Notes: generated by a model not told the origin, from the letters alone. A DNA stretch of 64,000 bases from Clostridium sp. CAG:492 (GCA_000434335.1 FR878314.1:1-64000); one strand, 5' to 3'; positions 45,575 through 55,705 are shown, counted from the first letter of the stretch. Made by a program: numbers and translations.

Positions 45575-47713
45575 ATGTTTAAATGTTATGAAACAGAATT
45601 AGCTGGAAGAAAATTAACAATTGAAACTGGAAAAATTGCAGAGCTTGCAAATGGAAGTGTTATGGTAAGATATGGAGATACTGTAGTAATGGTAAATGTT
45701 ACAGCATCAAAAGAGCCAAGAGAAGGAATTGACTTTTTCCCATTATCAGTAGATTATGAAGAAAAACTATATGCTGTAGGAAAAATACCAGGAAGTTTTA
45801 CAAAAAGAGAAGGAAAACCTGCAGATAAAGCTATATTAACATCGAGGGCAATAGATAGACCAATAAGACCATTATTCCCAAAAGATTTCAGAAATGATGT
45901 ATGTGTAGTAGCAACAGTATTATCTGTAGAGCAAGATAACTCACCAGAGGTTTGTGCAATGATAGGAACAGCAGCAGCACTTGCAATATCAGACATTCCA
46001 TTTGGAGGACCAACAGCAGCTGTTAATGTAGGATATGTAGATGACAAAATAGTAATAAATCCAACAGAAAAGCAAAGAGAACACAGTAGATTACGTTTAA
46101 CTGTAGCTGGAACACAAGAAAAAATAACAATGATTGAGGCCGGAGCAGATGAAATACCAAATAGCACAATGTTACAAGCAATAAAAGATGCTCATGTTGA
46201 AATAAAAAAATTATGTGATTTTATATCAAAGATACAAGCAGAAATAGGAAAACCAAAATTTGAATATCAATCATTTGCAACAGATAAAGATGTATATGAA
46301 GAAATAAAATCAAACTTCAAAGAAAGAATGTACAAAGATGTTCAAGAAGTTGATAAAACTGTAAGAGATACAAATATAGAAAAAATAACTGAAGATATAA
46401 CAAATTATTTTATAGAAAAATATGGAGAAGAATCAGCAGAAGAAAAGAAATCTGATATTGCAAATAGTGTTCATGATCTAGAAAAAGAATGTGTAAGAGA
46501 AATGATACTAGAAGAGCATAAAAGACCAGATGGTAGAAAAATAGATGAAATAAGACCACTATCTTGTGAAGTTGGAGTATTACCACGAGTACACGGAAGT
46601 GCTATCTTTACAAGAGGTCAAACACAAGTAATGTCAATAGTAACTTTAGGAATGAAAAGTGAAGAGCAATTATTAGATGGATTAGATGAAGAAACAGGAA
46701 AAAGATATATGCATCAATATAACTTCCCATCATATAGTGTTGGAGAAGCAAGACCATCAAGAGGACCAGGAAGAAGAGAAATTGGCCATGGAGCATTAGC
46801 TGAAAAAGCATTAGTTCCAGTAATTCCATCAGAAGAAGAATTCCCATATGCAATAAGAGTTGTATCAGAAGTATTAAGCTCAAATGGTTCAACATCACAA
46901 GCTAGTATATGTGGAAGTACATTAGCTTTAATGGATGCAGGTGTTCCAATTAAAAAGCCAGTAGCTGGAATATCAACAGGATTAGTAACAGACAAAAATG
47001 ATCCAAATAGATATGTAATGTTAACAGATATTCAAGGTATTGAAGATTTCTTTGGAGATATGGACTTTAAAGTAGGTGGAACAAAAGATGGTATAACTGC
47101 TATACAAGTTGACATTAAAATAGATGGATTAACATATGATATAATAGAACAAGCTTTTGAAAGAACAGAAAAAGCAAGAATGTATATATTAAATGACATA
47201 ATGTTACCACAAATAGCAGAGCCACGTGCAGAAATTTCAAAATATGCTCCAAAAATAATAACAACAAAAATTAGTGTAGACAAAATAAAAGATGTAATTG
47301 GAACAGGTGGAAAAGTTATAAACAAAATAATTGCTGAAACAAATGTAAAAATAGACATTGAAGAAGATGGTTCTGTATGTGTATATTCTAATGATTCAAA
47401 AAATGCAGAAACAGCAATGAAAATGATAAAAGATATAGCAAGAGAAATAGAAGCAGGAGAAATTTATGATGGTGTTGTAACAAAAATAATGCCATTCGGA
47501 GCATTTGTTGATTTAGGTGGAGGAAAAGAAGGATTACTTCATATTTCAAAAATATCAAGTAAAAGAGTAGAAAAAGTAGAAGATGTATTAGCAATTGGAG
47601 ACGAAATAAGAGTAAAAGTATCTGAAATTGATTCTCAAGGAAGAGTAAATTTAACAATGAAAGACCTAGAATCTACAGCTCAAAATAAAGACGAAAACAA
47701 AGAAGAAAAATAA
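45575..47713 (+). CDS. pnp: Polyribonucleotide nucleotidyltransferase (PNPase)
   Basis: A 712-residue 3'-5' phosphorolytic exoribonuclease of the mRNA decay machinery. Two RNase PH-like cores are visible: the first with VMVRYGDTVVMVNVTASKEPREGIDFFPLSVDYEEK, the second, catalytic, with RPDGRKIDEIRPLSCEVG, GSAIFTRGQTQVMSIVTLG and GTKDGITAIQVDIKIDGL. A KH domain (KDVIGTGGKVINKI) and an S1 domain (YDGVVTKIMPFGAFVDLGGGKEGLLHIS) end the protein. AAAGGAGAG precedes the ATG. The 195-nt rpsO-pnp gap holds a hairpin and an AT-rich leader. Confidence 0.97.
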   Translation: MFKCYETELAGRKLTIETGKIAELANGSVMVRYGDTVVMVNVTASKEPREGIDFFPLSVDYEEKLYAVGKIPGSFTKREGKPADKAILTSRAIDRPIRPLFPKDFRNDVCVVATVLSVEQDNSPEVCAMIGTAAALAISDIPFGGPTAAVNVGYVDDKIVINPTEKQREHSRLRLTVAGTQEKITMIEAGADEIPNSTMLQAIKDAHVEIKKLCDFISKIQAEIGKPKFEYQSFATDKDVYEEIKSNFKERMYKDVQEVDKTVRDTNIEKITEDITNYFIEKYGEESAEEKKSDIANSVHDLEKECVREMILEEHKRPDGRKIDEIRPLSCEVGVLPRVHGSAIFTRGQTQVMSIVTLGMKSEEQLLDGLDEETGKRYMHQYNFPSYSVGEARPSRGPGRREIGHGALAEKALVPVIPSEEEFPYAIRVVSEVLSSNGSTSQASICGSTLALMDAGVPIKKPVAGISTGLVTDKNDPNRYVMLTDIQGIEDFFGDMDFKVGGTKDGITAIQVDIKIDGLTYDIIEQAFERTEKARMYILNDIMLPQIAEPRAEISKYAPKIITTKISVDKIKDVIGTGGKVINKIIAETNVKIDIEEDGSVCVYSNDSKNAETAMKMIKDIAREIEAGEIYDGVVTKIMPFGAFVDLGGGKEGLLHISKISSKRVEKVEDVLAIGDEIRVKVSEIDSQGRVNLTMKDLESTAQNKDENKEEK

Positions 47714-47725
47714 TAAAATAAAAGC

Positions 47726-47761
47726 AAAAACAATAGTATATTTTAGTATACTATTGTTTTT
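47726..47761 (+). terminator. Terminator of pnp
   Basis: A 15-bp perfect stem (47726-47740 with 47747-47761), 6-nt loop, T-rich right arm. Confidence 0.8.
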
Positions 47762-47831
47762 GAAAATAATCAAAAAATAAGGGGCTTTTTTGTGAATTAT
47801 TTGTGAAAATATAAAAAAAAGTAACAAAATG

Positions 47832-47860
47832 TTGAAAAAAAGAATATAAGTAAGTATAAT
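47832..47860 (+). promoter_or_regulatory. Promoter of the GT2 gene
   Basis: TTGAAA (47832-47837), 17 nt, TATAAT (47855-47860), about 30 nt before the start codon. Confidence 0.7.
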
Positions 47861-47890
47861 ATATATGAATTTAAAATTAAGGAGTAAAAG

Positions 47891-49117
47891 ATGGAATATT
47901 TATATATAATACAACAGGCACTTATTTGGATTGTAACTATATATTGGTTATATCAATTCATAATTAGTTTGTGCTCTTTTGTTAAAATTAAAGAAAAACC
48001 TTTAAAAGAAGATAAACAACACAGATTCATGACAATAATACCAGCTCATAATGAAGAAAAAGTTGTAGTAAATTTAATAGAAAGTTTAAAAAAATTAGAC
48101 TATCCAAAAGATTTATACGACATATATGTAATTGCAGATAACTGCACAGACAAAACAGCAGAAGTTGCAAAAAAAGCAGGAGCAATAGTATATGAAAGAT
48201 TTGATGAAGCTCATAAAACAAAAGGTCATGCTCTTCAATGGTTTTTAGCTCAAAAAATTGAAGAAGATGCACCATATGATGCATTTTGTATATTTGATGC
48301 TGATAATATAGTAGATGAAAATTTCTTAAAAGTAATGAATAAAAAATTGTGTCAAGGAGAAGAAGTTGTTCAAGGATATAAAGACATAAAAAATCCATCA
48401 GACAGTTGGGTATCTGCAGGATATGCAATATTCTATTGGACAATGCATAGATTTTATCATTTAGCAAGATATAATATAGGTCTTTCACCTTTAATGAATG
48501 GAACAGGTTTTATGGTAAAATTTGATGTAATAAAACCTCAAGGATGGAACACAAAAACATTAACAGAAGATATAGAGTTTTCATTAAAAAGAATTATAGA
48601 AGGTAAAAAATTGGGTTGGGCAAGAGATGCAATAGTATATGATGAGCAACCAGTAGGATTTAAACAATCATGGACACAAAGATCAAGATGGACAGTAGGA
48701 CATATGCAATGCCTAAAAGAATATACAAAACCATTAGCTGAAGCTGTAGTAAAAAATAAAACAGTAATGAATTTTGACGGTTTATTATATATGTTAGGAA
48801 CAACACCAATGTTAATATTAACTTTAGTATTAGTAATAGTAAACATAGTGTTATTTGCAACAGGAGCAATGACAGGATTAGACTTTACAATACAAATGTT
48901 AAAATATATTATACCAACATTATTAGTATTACCATTTATGGGATTAGTAGTATTATACTTAGAAAAAAAGCCAATAAAACCAATGATAAAAGGATTATTA
49001 ACATATCCAATTTTCATGGGATCATGGTTATTAATAAATATAAAATGTCTATTCAAAAGAGACACAGAATGGAAGAAAATAGACCATGTTGATGATAAGA
49101 AAATAGAAGACCTTTAA
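47891..49117 (+). CDS. Membrane-bound family 2 glycosyltransferase
   Basis: A 408-residue processive-type GT2 enzyme. A TM helix (about 10-30) leads into the GT-A domain: TIIPAHNEEKVVVNLIESL, VIADNCTDKTAEVAKKAGA, FCIFDADNIVDENFL (DxD), TLTEDIEFSLKRII (acidic base) and QSWTQRSRWTVGHMQ (QxxRW). Two or three TM helices close the protein. This matches N-glycosyltransferase/PgaC-like synthases of surface polysaccharides; the sugar is unknown. TAAGGAG before the ATG. It is transcribed alone. Confidence 0.88.
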   Translation: MEYLYIIQQALIWIVTIYWLYQFIISLCSFVKIKEKPLKEDKQHRFMTIIPAHNEEKVVVNLIESLKKLDYPKDLYDIYVIADNCTDKTAEVAKKAGAIVYERFDEAHKTKGHALQWFLAQKIEEDAPYDAFCIFDADNIVDENFLKVMNKKLCQGEEVVQGYKDIKNPSDSWVSAGYAIFYWTMHRFYHLARYNIGLSPLMNGTGFMVKFDVIKPQGWNTKTLTEDIEFSLKRIIEGKKLGWARDAIVYDEQPVGFKQSWTQRSRWTVGHMQCLKEYTKPLAEAVVKNKTVMNFDGLLYMLGTTPMLILTLVLVIVNIVLFATGAMTGLDFTIQMLKYIIPTLLVLPFMGLVVLYLEKKPIKPMIKGLLTYPIFMGSWLLINIKCLFKRDTEWKKIDHVDDKKIEDL

Positions 49118-49375
49118 ACTAAAAAATTATAGACAATGTAAAAAATAAGGTTGTCATAAAATATATTAAGCAGAATTGTTAAATTGTTATTTAATGATTT
49201 TGCTTTTTTTATTGTAATATTAATTAAGCCTTTAAAATACTATTCTAGTCTATTTTATAATGTGAATAAATCATAGAATTATCAATTTGTAGATATGAAA
49301 AAATTTAAAAAACCCCTTTTTCTTTGTAAACAATAATGATATAATACATACAAATGTTTTAGGAGGAATAAAATT

Positions 49376-50215
49376 ATGTTCGAAACAATAAGAGTTTATG
49401 CTTTTGTTGGACCATCAGGAACAGGAAAGAGCTATAGAGCTCAAATGGTTGCGGGTGAAAATAATATTAAATACATAATAGATGACGGATTACTTGTAAA
49501 TGACAATGAAGTAGTTGCTGGTACATCAGCGAAAAAAGCACCAACTAAAATAGAAACAATAAGGCATGCTCTTTTTATTAATGAAGACGAAAAAAATGTG
49601 ATTGTTGAAGCTATAAAAAAATATAAGCCAGAATCTATTTTAATATTAGGAACATCAGATGGAATGGTATCAAAAATTGCTCAAAATTTAGAATTACCAC
49701 CAATAAGTAAAACTATTTATATATCAGATGTTGCAACAGAAGAAGAAATGCAAAAAGCTAGAAGAATTCGTGTAACACAAGGTAAACATGTTATACCAGT
49801 GCCTACATTTGAAATAAAAAAAGATTTTTCAGGATTTTTATTAGATCCTTTGCAAATATTTAAAATGAAAGGTGGAGGTCAAGATCCATATATTGCGGAA
49901 AAATCAATAATAAGACCTACATTTAGTTATTTAGGAAATTTTACAATTTCAGATACAGTATTTAGACAAATAATACAAATGTTAGTAAAAAAGGAAAAAG
50001 ACATAGTTAAAATTTCAAAAATAAGAATAGATAAATATGGTGAAGGAATGTCAATTTATATGCAATCTATAGTAAAATATGGTTGTAATATAGAAGAATG
50101 TCATAAAAAGTTTCAAAACAAGGTAAAAAAGGAAATTGAAAGATTGACATCAATGAATGTTCAAAAAATAGAAATCTTAGTAAAATCTATAATAATGGAT
50201 GAAACCAATAACTAA
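49376..50215 (+). CDS. P-loop protein with C-terminal Asp23/Gls24-like domain
   Basis: A 279-residue protein. The N-terminal nucleotide-binding part has VGPSGTGKSYRAQMVAGENN (Walker A near residues 12-19), followed by IIDDGLLVNDNEVVAGTSAK. The C-terminal 85 residues (from ISDTVFRQIIQMLVKKEKD, then SIYMQSIVKYGCNIEECHKK and EIERLTSMNVQKIEILVKSI) resemble the Asp23 alkaline-shock fold of Gram-positive envelope proteins. Role unknown; a nucleotide-dependent envelope or stress function is a guess. AGGAGG precedes the ATG. It overlaps the longer open frame of cmk by 17 nt, but cmk itself starts 40 nt downstream. The 258-nt gap before it holds an AT-rich promoter region with TATAAT at 49340. Confidence 0.7.
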   Translation: MFETIRVYAFVGPSGTGKSYRAQMVAGENNIKYIIDDGLLVNDNEVVAGTSAKKAPTKIETIRHALFINEDEKNVIVEAIKKYKPESILILGTSDGMVSKIAQNLELPPISKTIYISDVATEEEMQKARRIRVTQGKHVIPVPTFEIKKDFSGFLLDPLQIFKMKGGGQDPYIAEKSIIRPTFSYLGNFTISDTVFRQIIQMLVKKEKDIVKISKIRIDKYGEGMSIYMQSIVKYGCNIEECHKKFQNKVKKEIERLTSMNVQKIEILVKSIIMDETNN

Positions 50216-50255
50216 TCAAGCTATTGGTTCAATTATAATACAAGGAGGAGTAAAA

Positions 50256-51563
50256 ATGTCATTTGTAGTTGCAATAGATGGACCTGCAGGAAGCGGAAAG
50301 GGAAGTATAACAGAAATAGTAGCCAAAAAATTAGGCTTAGAATGTATAGACACAGGAGCTATGTATAGATGTGTAACATTAGATATGATAAATAAAAATA
50401 TTAAATTAGATGAATTAGATAAAATAAAAGATCTATTGAACAATATAGATATAAATTTAGATGAAGAAAACAAAAAAGTATTTTTAAATGGAGAAGATGT
50501 TACTGAGAAAATAAGAAGTATGGAAGTAACTAAACTTGTGTCAAAGGTTTCAAGTATAAAAGAAGTAAGACTTAAACTTGTAGATTTGCAAAGAGCAATA
50601 GCTAAAAATAAAGACATAATAATGGAAGGTAGAGATATAACAACAGTTGTATTTCCAAAAGCAGATGTAAAAATTTATTTAGATGCAGATGTAGAAGAAA
50701 GAGCAAAGAGAAGATTTAAACAAAATCAGCAAAAAAATATAGAGTCAACATATGAAGAAGTATTACAAAATATGAAAAATCGCGATGAAAATGACAAAAA
50801 TAAAGAATTTGGTGCATTAAAAGTTGCAGAAGATGCAATAGTGATTGATTCAACAAATATGACAATAAAACAAGTTACTAAAAAAATTGTAAAATTAATA
50901 AAAGATACTAAAAAAGAGCAAAGACTTGAACAAAAAGTTTATGAAGAAACACCAGATACAGCTGTTAAAAGATTTAGATTAAAGCTTACTAAAGTTATAG
51001 TATATAATGTATTTTATAAATTAGTATATAGAATAAAAAAAGTTGATGAAAAAAACCTACCTGATGAAGGAGCATATATATTATGTGCAAATCATGTAAA
51101 TATGTTAGATGCTCTTGCTGTTGTTTGTGGATGTAAGAGAAAAGTTAGATTTATATGTAAAGAAAGTATGTTCAGAAACAAAGCCTTGGGATGGGCTCTT
51201 AAACTATCAGATACGATACCAATAAATAGAGAAAAAAATGATATTGAAGCAATGAAAAGATCTTTAAAAGCATTGAAAAATGGCGAAGTATTAGGAGTAT
51301 TTCCAGAGGGGACAAGAAAAGGTATGGCAAAAAATTTAAAGGCAAAAAGTGGAGCTGCATTCTTTTCTTTAAAAACAGGAACAAAGGTAATTCCAATGGG
51401 AATTCAAGGTTCATTTAAACCATTTACGAAAGTAAAATTAGTTTTTGGAGAGCCACTAGATTTTTCAGAATACTACGGCAAAGAAAAAGATAAAGAAGCC
51501 TTAGAAAAAGTAACTAATATTATTATGGATAATATAGTTATGTTGACAAATAAAGATAAATAA
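50256..51563 (+). CDS. Fused cytidylate kinase / 1-acyl-glycerol-3-phosphate acyltransferase
   Basis: A 435-residue two-enzyme fusion. Residues 1-220 are cytidylate kinase (Cmk): VVAIDGPAGSGKGSITEIVAKKL, ECIDTGAMYRCVTL and IIMEGRDITTVVFPKADVKIYLDA; it phosphorylates CMP/dCMP. Residues about 235-435 are PlsC: CANHVNMLDALAV (HX4D), PINREKNDIEAM, FPEGTRKGMAKNL and KVIPMGIQGSFKP; it makes phosphatidic acid. In many Clostridia cmk, plsC, ispH and rpsA are adjacent separate genes; here the first two are joined and ispH is absent before the S1 gene. The ATG at 50256 has AAGGAGG before it; an upstream in-frame start at 50199 lies inside the previous gene. Confidence 0.9.
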   Translation: MSFVVAIDGPAGSGKGSITEIVAKKLGLECIDTGAMYRCVTLDMINKNIKLDELDKIKDLLNNIDINLDEENKKVFLNGEDVTEKIRSMEVTKLVSKVSSIKEVRLKLVDLQRAIAKNKDIIMEGRDITTVVFPKADVKIYLDADVEERAKRRFKQNQQKNIESTYEEVLQNMKNRDENDKNKEFGALKVAEDAIVIDSTNMTIKQVTKKIVKLIKDTKKEQRLEQKVYEETPDTAVKRFRLKLTKVIVYNVFYKLVYRIKKVDEKNLPDEGAYILCANHVNMLDALAVVCGCKRKVRFICKESMFRNKALGWALKLSDTIPINREKNDIEAMKRSLKALKNGEVLGVFPEGTRKGMAKNLKAKSGAAFFSLKTGTKVIPMGIQGSFKPFTKVKLVFGEPLDFSEYYGKEKDKEALEKVTNIIMDNIVMLTNKDK

Positions 51564-51600
51564 TATATAATAAAAAAATGTTAAGGTAGGTAAGAAATTT

Positions 51601-52818
51601 ATGGAAAAAATTAATGAAAATATTACATTTGAAGAATTATTAAATCAAACTTTAAAAGAAATTAAAGTTGGTCAAACTGTTACAGGAACAGTAATTGAAA
51701 TAACACCTAAAAATGAAGTGTTTATAGATATTGGATATAAAGCTGATGGAATAATTCCAGCAAACGAATACATTTTAAATGCTGGTGAAACAGTACAAGA
51801 AAAATTTAAATTAGGTGACAGGGTAACTGCTGTTATTGTAAAATTAAATGATGGATTAGGTAATGTATTATTATCATATAACAGAGCAAGAAGAGAAATT
51901 GATAAAAAAGAATTTGAAAGCAAAGTAAATAATAATACAATATTTAAAGCTATAGTTTCAGAAGTAAATGAAAAAGGATTAATAACAAACTTTAATACAA
52001 TAAAAATATTTATACCATTATCATTATCTGGAATAAATAGAAACGAAGATCCACATACATATAAAGGAAAAGAAGTAAAATTCAAAGTAATAGAGTATAA
52101 TCCAAAAACAAATAGAATAATAGGATCAATAAAACAAATAGCTGATGAAGAAAAGAAAGCGAAACTTGATGAATTCTGGAATAATGTAGAAGTTGGAAAA
52201 ATGTATACAGGAACAGTAACAAGTTTAAGTGAATATGGTGCTTTTGTTGATATAAACGGAGTAGTTCAAGGATTATTACATATATCAGAAATGACATGGG
52301 AAAGAGATAAAAAACCAAAAGATATATTAGAAGTTGGACAAGAAATAAAAGTTAAAGTAAAAGAAGTTGATAAAGAAAATAAAAGATTAAAATTAATTTA
52401 TGACAAAAAAGGTCCAGATCCTTGGGAAAAAGTAGAAGAAAAGTATAAAGTATCAGATGTAATTCCAGTTAAAGTACTACACTTTGTTCCATTTGGTGCA
52501 TTTGTAAAAATAGAAAAAGGTATAGAAGGTTTAATTCATATATCACAAATATGTGAAAGAAGAATTGCAAAACCTGAAGATGCATTAAAAATAGGACAAA
52601 AAGTAAATGCAAAAATAATTAGCATAGATAAAGAAAACAAAAAAATAGAATTATCAATAAGAGAAATAGAAGGCACAAGCCAAGATACAGACTTAATGGT
52701 AAATGAAGAAAAATCAGTAGCAGTACAAGATGAAGAAAAAGGAATGACAACAACTAAAGAAACAGAAAAATCAATGATAAATACAGATAACAACAAAGAA
52801 ATAATAACAAAAGATTAA
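51601..52818 (+). CDS. rpsA: S1 RNA-binding domain protein (ribosomal protein S1-like)
   Basis: A 405-residue protein with four S1 repeats: VGQTVTGTVIEITPKNEVFIDI (about 20-90), a divergent second domain (FKAIVSEVNEKGLITNFNTI), VGKMYTGTVTSLSEYGAFVDI (about 195-265) and VIPVKVLHFVPFGAFVKIEKGIEGLIHIS (split over about 285-350), then an acidic/Lys-rich tail rich in Glu, Thr and Asn. Four domains is the usual Firmicutes S1-like form, binding mRNA on the 30S subunit or acting as a free regulator. It follows cmk-plsC by 37 nt, the conserved cmk-rpsA neighbourhood. Confidence 0.88.
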   Translation: MEKINENITFEELLNQTLKEIKVGQTVTGTVIEITPKNEVFIDIGYKADGIIPANEYILNAGETVQEKFKLGDRVTAVIVKLNDGLGNVLLSYNRARREIDKKEFESKVNNNTIFKAIVSEVNEKGLITNFNTIKIFIPLSLSGINRNEDPHTYKGKEVKFKVIEYNPKTNRIIGSIKQIADEEKKAKLDEFWNNVEVGKMYTGTVTSLSEYGAFVDINGVVQGLLHISEMTWERDKKPKDILEVGQEIKVKVKEVDKENKRLKLIYDKKGPDPWEKVEEKYKVSDVIPVKVLHFVPFGAFVKIEKGIEGLIHISQICERRIAKPEDALKIGQKVNAKIISIDKENKKIELSIREIEGTSQDTDLMVNEEKSVAVQDEEKGMTTTKETEKSMINTDNNKEIITKD

Positions 52819-52843
52819 TGCAATAAAAATTGCATGCAAATAA

Positions 52844-52874
52844 ATGGCAGACATTAAAATTCTATGTCTGCCAT
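52844..52874 (+). terminator. Hairpin after the S1 gene
   Basis: An 11-bp perfect stem, ATGGCAGACAT with ATGTCTGCCAT, 9-nt loop. A clear T run is absent until ATTTTTG about 8 nt later, so efficiency is uncertain. Confidence 0.55.
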
Positions 52875-52923
52875 CAAAATGATTTTTGATAAATAAAAAA
52901 TGAATATAAAAGGAGTAATAAAA

Positions 52924-54738
52924 ATGAATAATAAAAACATAAGAAACATAGCTATTATAGCACACGTTGACCACGGAAAAACTACATTAGTAGATGCTTT
53001 ATTAAAACAAAGTCATGTATTTAGAGCAAATGAACAAGTTGCAGAAAGAGTAATGGATTCAAATGATATTGAAAAAGAAAGAGGAATAACAATTCTTTCA
53101 AAAAATACATCTGTTATGTATAATGATATAAAAATAAACATAGTAGATACACCAGGACATGCTGACTTTGGAGGAGAAGTTGAACGTGTTTTAAAAACCG
53201 TTGATGGTGTTTTGTTATTAGTAGATGCTTTTGAAGGACCAATGCCTCAAACTCGTGAAGTTCTAAAAAAATCACTAGCATTAAATTTAAAACCAATAGT
53301 TGTAATTAATAAAATAGATAGACCAGGAGCAAATCCTTTAAAAGTTGTTGATCAAGTATTAGAATTATTTATTGAATTAAATGCATCTGATGAACAATTA
53401 GATTTCCCTGTAATTTACGCATCAGCTAAAAATGGAATTGCAAAAATGCATTTAGATGATGAATCTGATAATGTTCATTGTATTTTTGATACTATAATAA
53501 ATACAATAGAACCACCAAAATGCGATATGGATGGAACAGCTCAAATGTTAGTTTCAAATATTGATTATGATGATTATTTAGGTAGAATTGCTGTTGGAAG
53601 AATCGAAAGGGGAACAATAAAAAACGGTATGGCAATTTCTATATGCAAAGGTGAAAAAGTTGTTCAAGGTAAAATTGCTAAATTATTTACTTATATGGGA
53701 CTTAAAAAAGTTGAAGTTGATGAAGTAAAAGCTGGTGATATAGTAGCATTATCTGGAATTGCAGATGTTAATATAGGTGATACAATATGTGATATAGATC
53801 ACCCAGAAAAAATTCCTTTTGTTGATATTGATGAACCAACAGTTTCTATGACATTTAGTGTAAACAATGGACCTTTAGCTGGAAAAGAAGGACAATTTAT
53901 AACATCAAGACATATTAGAGACAGATTATTTAAAGAGCTAGAAAGAAATGTAAGTCTACGTGTTAAAGAAACAGATTCAGCTGATAGCTTCGAAGTATGT
54001 GGACGTGGAGAACTTCATTTATCAGTATTAATTGAAACAATGAGAAGAGAAGGATTTGAATTATTAGTATCTCGTCCAAAAGTTATTTTCAAAGAAATAG
54101 ATGGTGTAAAATGCGAACCAATTGAAAAATTAGTTTGTAATGTACCTGATGATGCAATTGGAACTGTAATTGAAAAATTAGGAAGACGTAAAGCTGAAAT
54201 GAATAATATGGAACCAGCAGAAGCTGGACATACAAAACTAGAATTTGATATACCAGCAAGAGGTTTAATTGGATATAGAACAGAATTCTTAACAGATACA
54301 AAAGGTGTAGGAACAATGAATAGTGTATTTGATAGATATGAACCTTACAAAGGAGAAATATCATCAAGAACAAGAGGTGTTTTAGTAGCATTTGAACCAG
54401 GTGTATCTGTAACATACGGATTATACAATGCACAAGAAAGAGGAGAATTACTAATAGGACCAGGTGTTGAAGTATATGAAGGAATGATAGTTGGAATAAA
54501 TTCAAGAAATGAAGATATTGCAATAAATGTATGTAAAGAAAAACATTTAACAAACACAAGAGCTTCAGGATCAGATGATGCACTTCGTTTAGTTCCACCA
54601 CTACAAATGTCACTAGAAAAAGCAATTGAATTTATAGCAGAAGACGAATTAGTTGAAGTTACTCCAAAGAATATTAGATTAAGAAAAGTAATATTAGATA
54701 GCAAAACTCGTGAAAGAGAAGCTAGAAGGGGAAAATAG
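52924..54738 (+). CDS. typA: Translational GTPase TypA/BipA
   Basis: A 604-residue ribosome-associated GTPase linked to stress, cold and ribosome assembly. G1 is [20 protein letters not shown], then [30 protein letters not shown] and [10 protein letters not shown]. BipA-specific parts are [40 protein letters not shown] and the C-terminal [18 protein letters not shown]. The ATG at 52924 is taken because AAAGGAG lies eight bases before; an upstream in-frame ATG at 52900 has none. A broken small gene begins one base after its stop. Confidence 0.96.
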   Translation: MNNKNIRNIAIIAHVDHGKTTLVDALLKQSHVFRANEQVAERVMDSNDIEKERGITILSKNTSVMYNDIKINIVDTPGHADFGGEVERVLKTVDGVLLLVDAFEGPMPQTREVLKKSLALNLKPIVVINKIDRPGANPLKVVDQVLELFIELNASDEQLDFPVIYASAKNGIAKMHLDDESDNVHCIFDTIINTIEPPKCDMDGTAQMLVSNIDYDDYLGRIAVGRIERGTIKNGMAISICKGEKVVQGKIAKLFTYMGLKKVEVDEVKAGDIVALSGIADVNIGDTICDIDHPEKIPFVDIDEPTVSMTFSVNNGPLAGKEGQFITSRHIRDRLFKELERNVSLRVKETDSADSFEVCGRGELHLSVLIETMRREGFELLVSRPKVIFKEIDGVKCEPIEKLVCNVPDDAIGTVIEKLGRRKAEMNNMEPAEAGHTKLEFDIPARGLIGYRTEFLTDTKGVGTMNSVFDRYEPYKGEISSRTRGVLVAFEPGVSVTYGLYNAQERGELLIGPGVEVYEGMIVGINSRNEDIAINVCKEKHLTNTRASGSDDALRLVPPLQMSLEKAIEFIAEDELVEVTPKNIRLRKVILDSKTREREARRGK

Positions 54739-54739
54739 T

Positions 54740-55054
54740 ATGGCAAGAGTAAGAAAAAATAATGCTGAAGACTTTAGAGCAGTTCGTGGAATATCAAGAA
54801 AACCAGGTATTTAAAATGGTATCACAACAACAATAATAAATCAGCGAAAACAGTTAGAAAGAGCTGAAAAGAGATCCACTGTATTAAAATATGCAACTGA
54901 ATGCTTAAAAAAAGGAGAAGACAAAGAAAAGGTTCGTATAAAATCAAGATTATATGCTATTAAATTAAACATAAATCCAGAGTCTATAACAGATGCTACA
55001 ATGGAAATGTTATTAAATAAAATTCAATCACAAAGAGAAAATAAAGAAAGATAA
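54740..55054 (+). pseudogene. Small gene interrupted by an in-frame TAA
   Basis: Starting one base after the typA stop, a frame reads MARVRKNNAEDFRAVRGISR then KPGI and a TAA at 54812-54814. The same frame continues open for another 79 codons: NGITTTIINQRKQLERAEKR, STVLKYATECLKKGEDKEKV, RIKSRLYAIKLNINPESITD and so on, to a TAA at 55052. The two parts form one sensible 104-residue, lysine/arginine-rich helical protein with one lost codon. Either a nonsense mutation inactivated it or the stop is a sequencing or strain variant. No family recognised. Confidence 0.7.
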
Positions 55055-55057
55055 ATT

Positions 55058-55693
55058 ATGGAAGATGATAAAAATATGAATGAATTGGAATTAGAAAAAA
55101 TTAAAGAAAAAGCATTAGAAAATCACATACCAATAATTATGGATGATACATTAGAAGTAATTGCAAAAATTTTAACTGAAAAGAAACCAAAAAGAATTTT
55201 AGAAATAGGTACAGCTGTAGGATACTCAGCAATGTGTTTTTCAAAATATTTAGCAGAAGATGGATTAATAGATACAATTGAAAGAGATGAAGAGCGTATA
55301 GAAGAAGCTAAACAAAACTTTAAAAAAGTAGAAGTTGAAAACAAAATCAATTTATACGAAGGAGATGCTGTTGAAATTCTTCCAACACTTAATGAAAAAT
55401 ATGATGTCGTATTTATTGATGCAGCTAAAGGGAAATATCCATTTTTCTTAAAAGAAGCTCTTAGAATGCTAAACCAAGATGGAATTATATTTGCAGACAA
55501 TATATTATATAAAGGATATGTTATGAGTGATTATAATAAGCACAAGCAACGTACTGCAGTTAGAAATTTAAGAGAATATATAAAAGAAACTACAGAAAAT
55601 CCAAATTTAGAAACTGAAATTTTAGAAGTTGGAGATGGCTTAGCAATTAGTAAAATGAAATCTAATACAAAAATAGAATCTAGTATTAACTAG
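55058..55693 (+). CDS. Class I SAM-dependent O-methyltransferase (TrmR/YrrM-like)
   Basis: A 211-residue Rossmann methyltransferase of the COG4122 O-methyltransferase family. SAM-binding motif I is ILEIGTAVGYSAMCFSKYL, motif II IDTIERDEERIEEA, then YDVVFIDAAKGKYPFFL with the metal-binding aspartate, and GIIFADNILYKGYVM. In Bacillus the closest relatives methylate 5-hydroxyuridine at the tRNA wobble base (TrmR); that assignment here is by similarity. The start (ATG 55058) has only a weak ribosome site; ATG 55076 is an alternative. The terminator hairpin overlaps its last codons. Confidence 0.82.
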   Translation: MEDDKNMNELELEKIKEKALENHIPIIMDDTLEVIAKILTEKKPKRILEIGTAVGYSAMCFSKYLAEDGLIDTIERDEERIEEAKQNFKKVEVENKINLYEGDAVEILPTLNEKYDVVFIDAAKGKYPFFLKEALRMLNQDGIIFADNILYKGYVMSDYNKHKQRTAVRNLREYIKETTENPNLETEILEVGDGLAISKMKSNTKIESSIN

Positions 55694-55705
55694 ATTCTAT
55701 TTTTT
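55672..55705 (+). terminator. Terminator of the typA-methyltransferase transcript
   Basis: A 13-bp perfect stem (55672-55684 with 55689-55701), ATTA loop, six T. The left arm lies inside the coding end of the methyltransferase. Confidence 0.9.
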
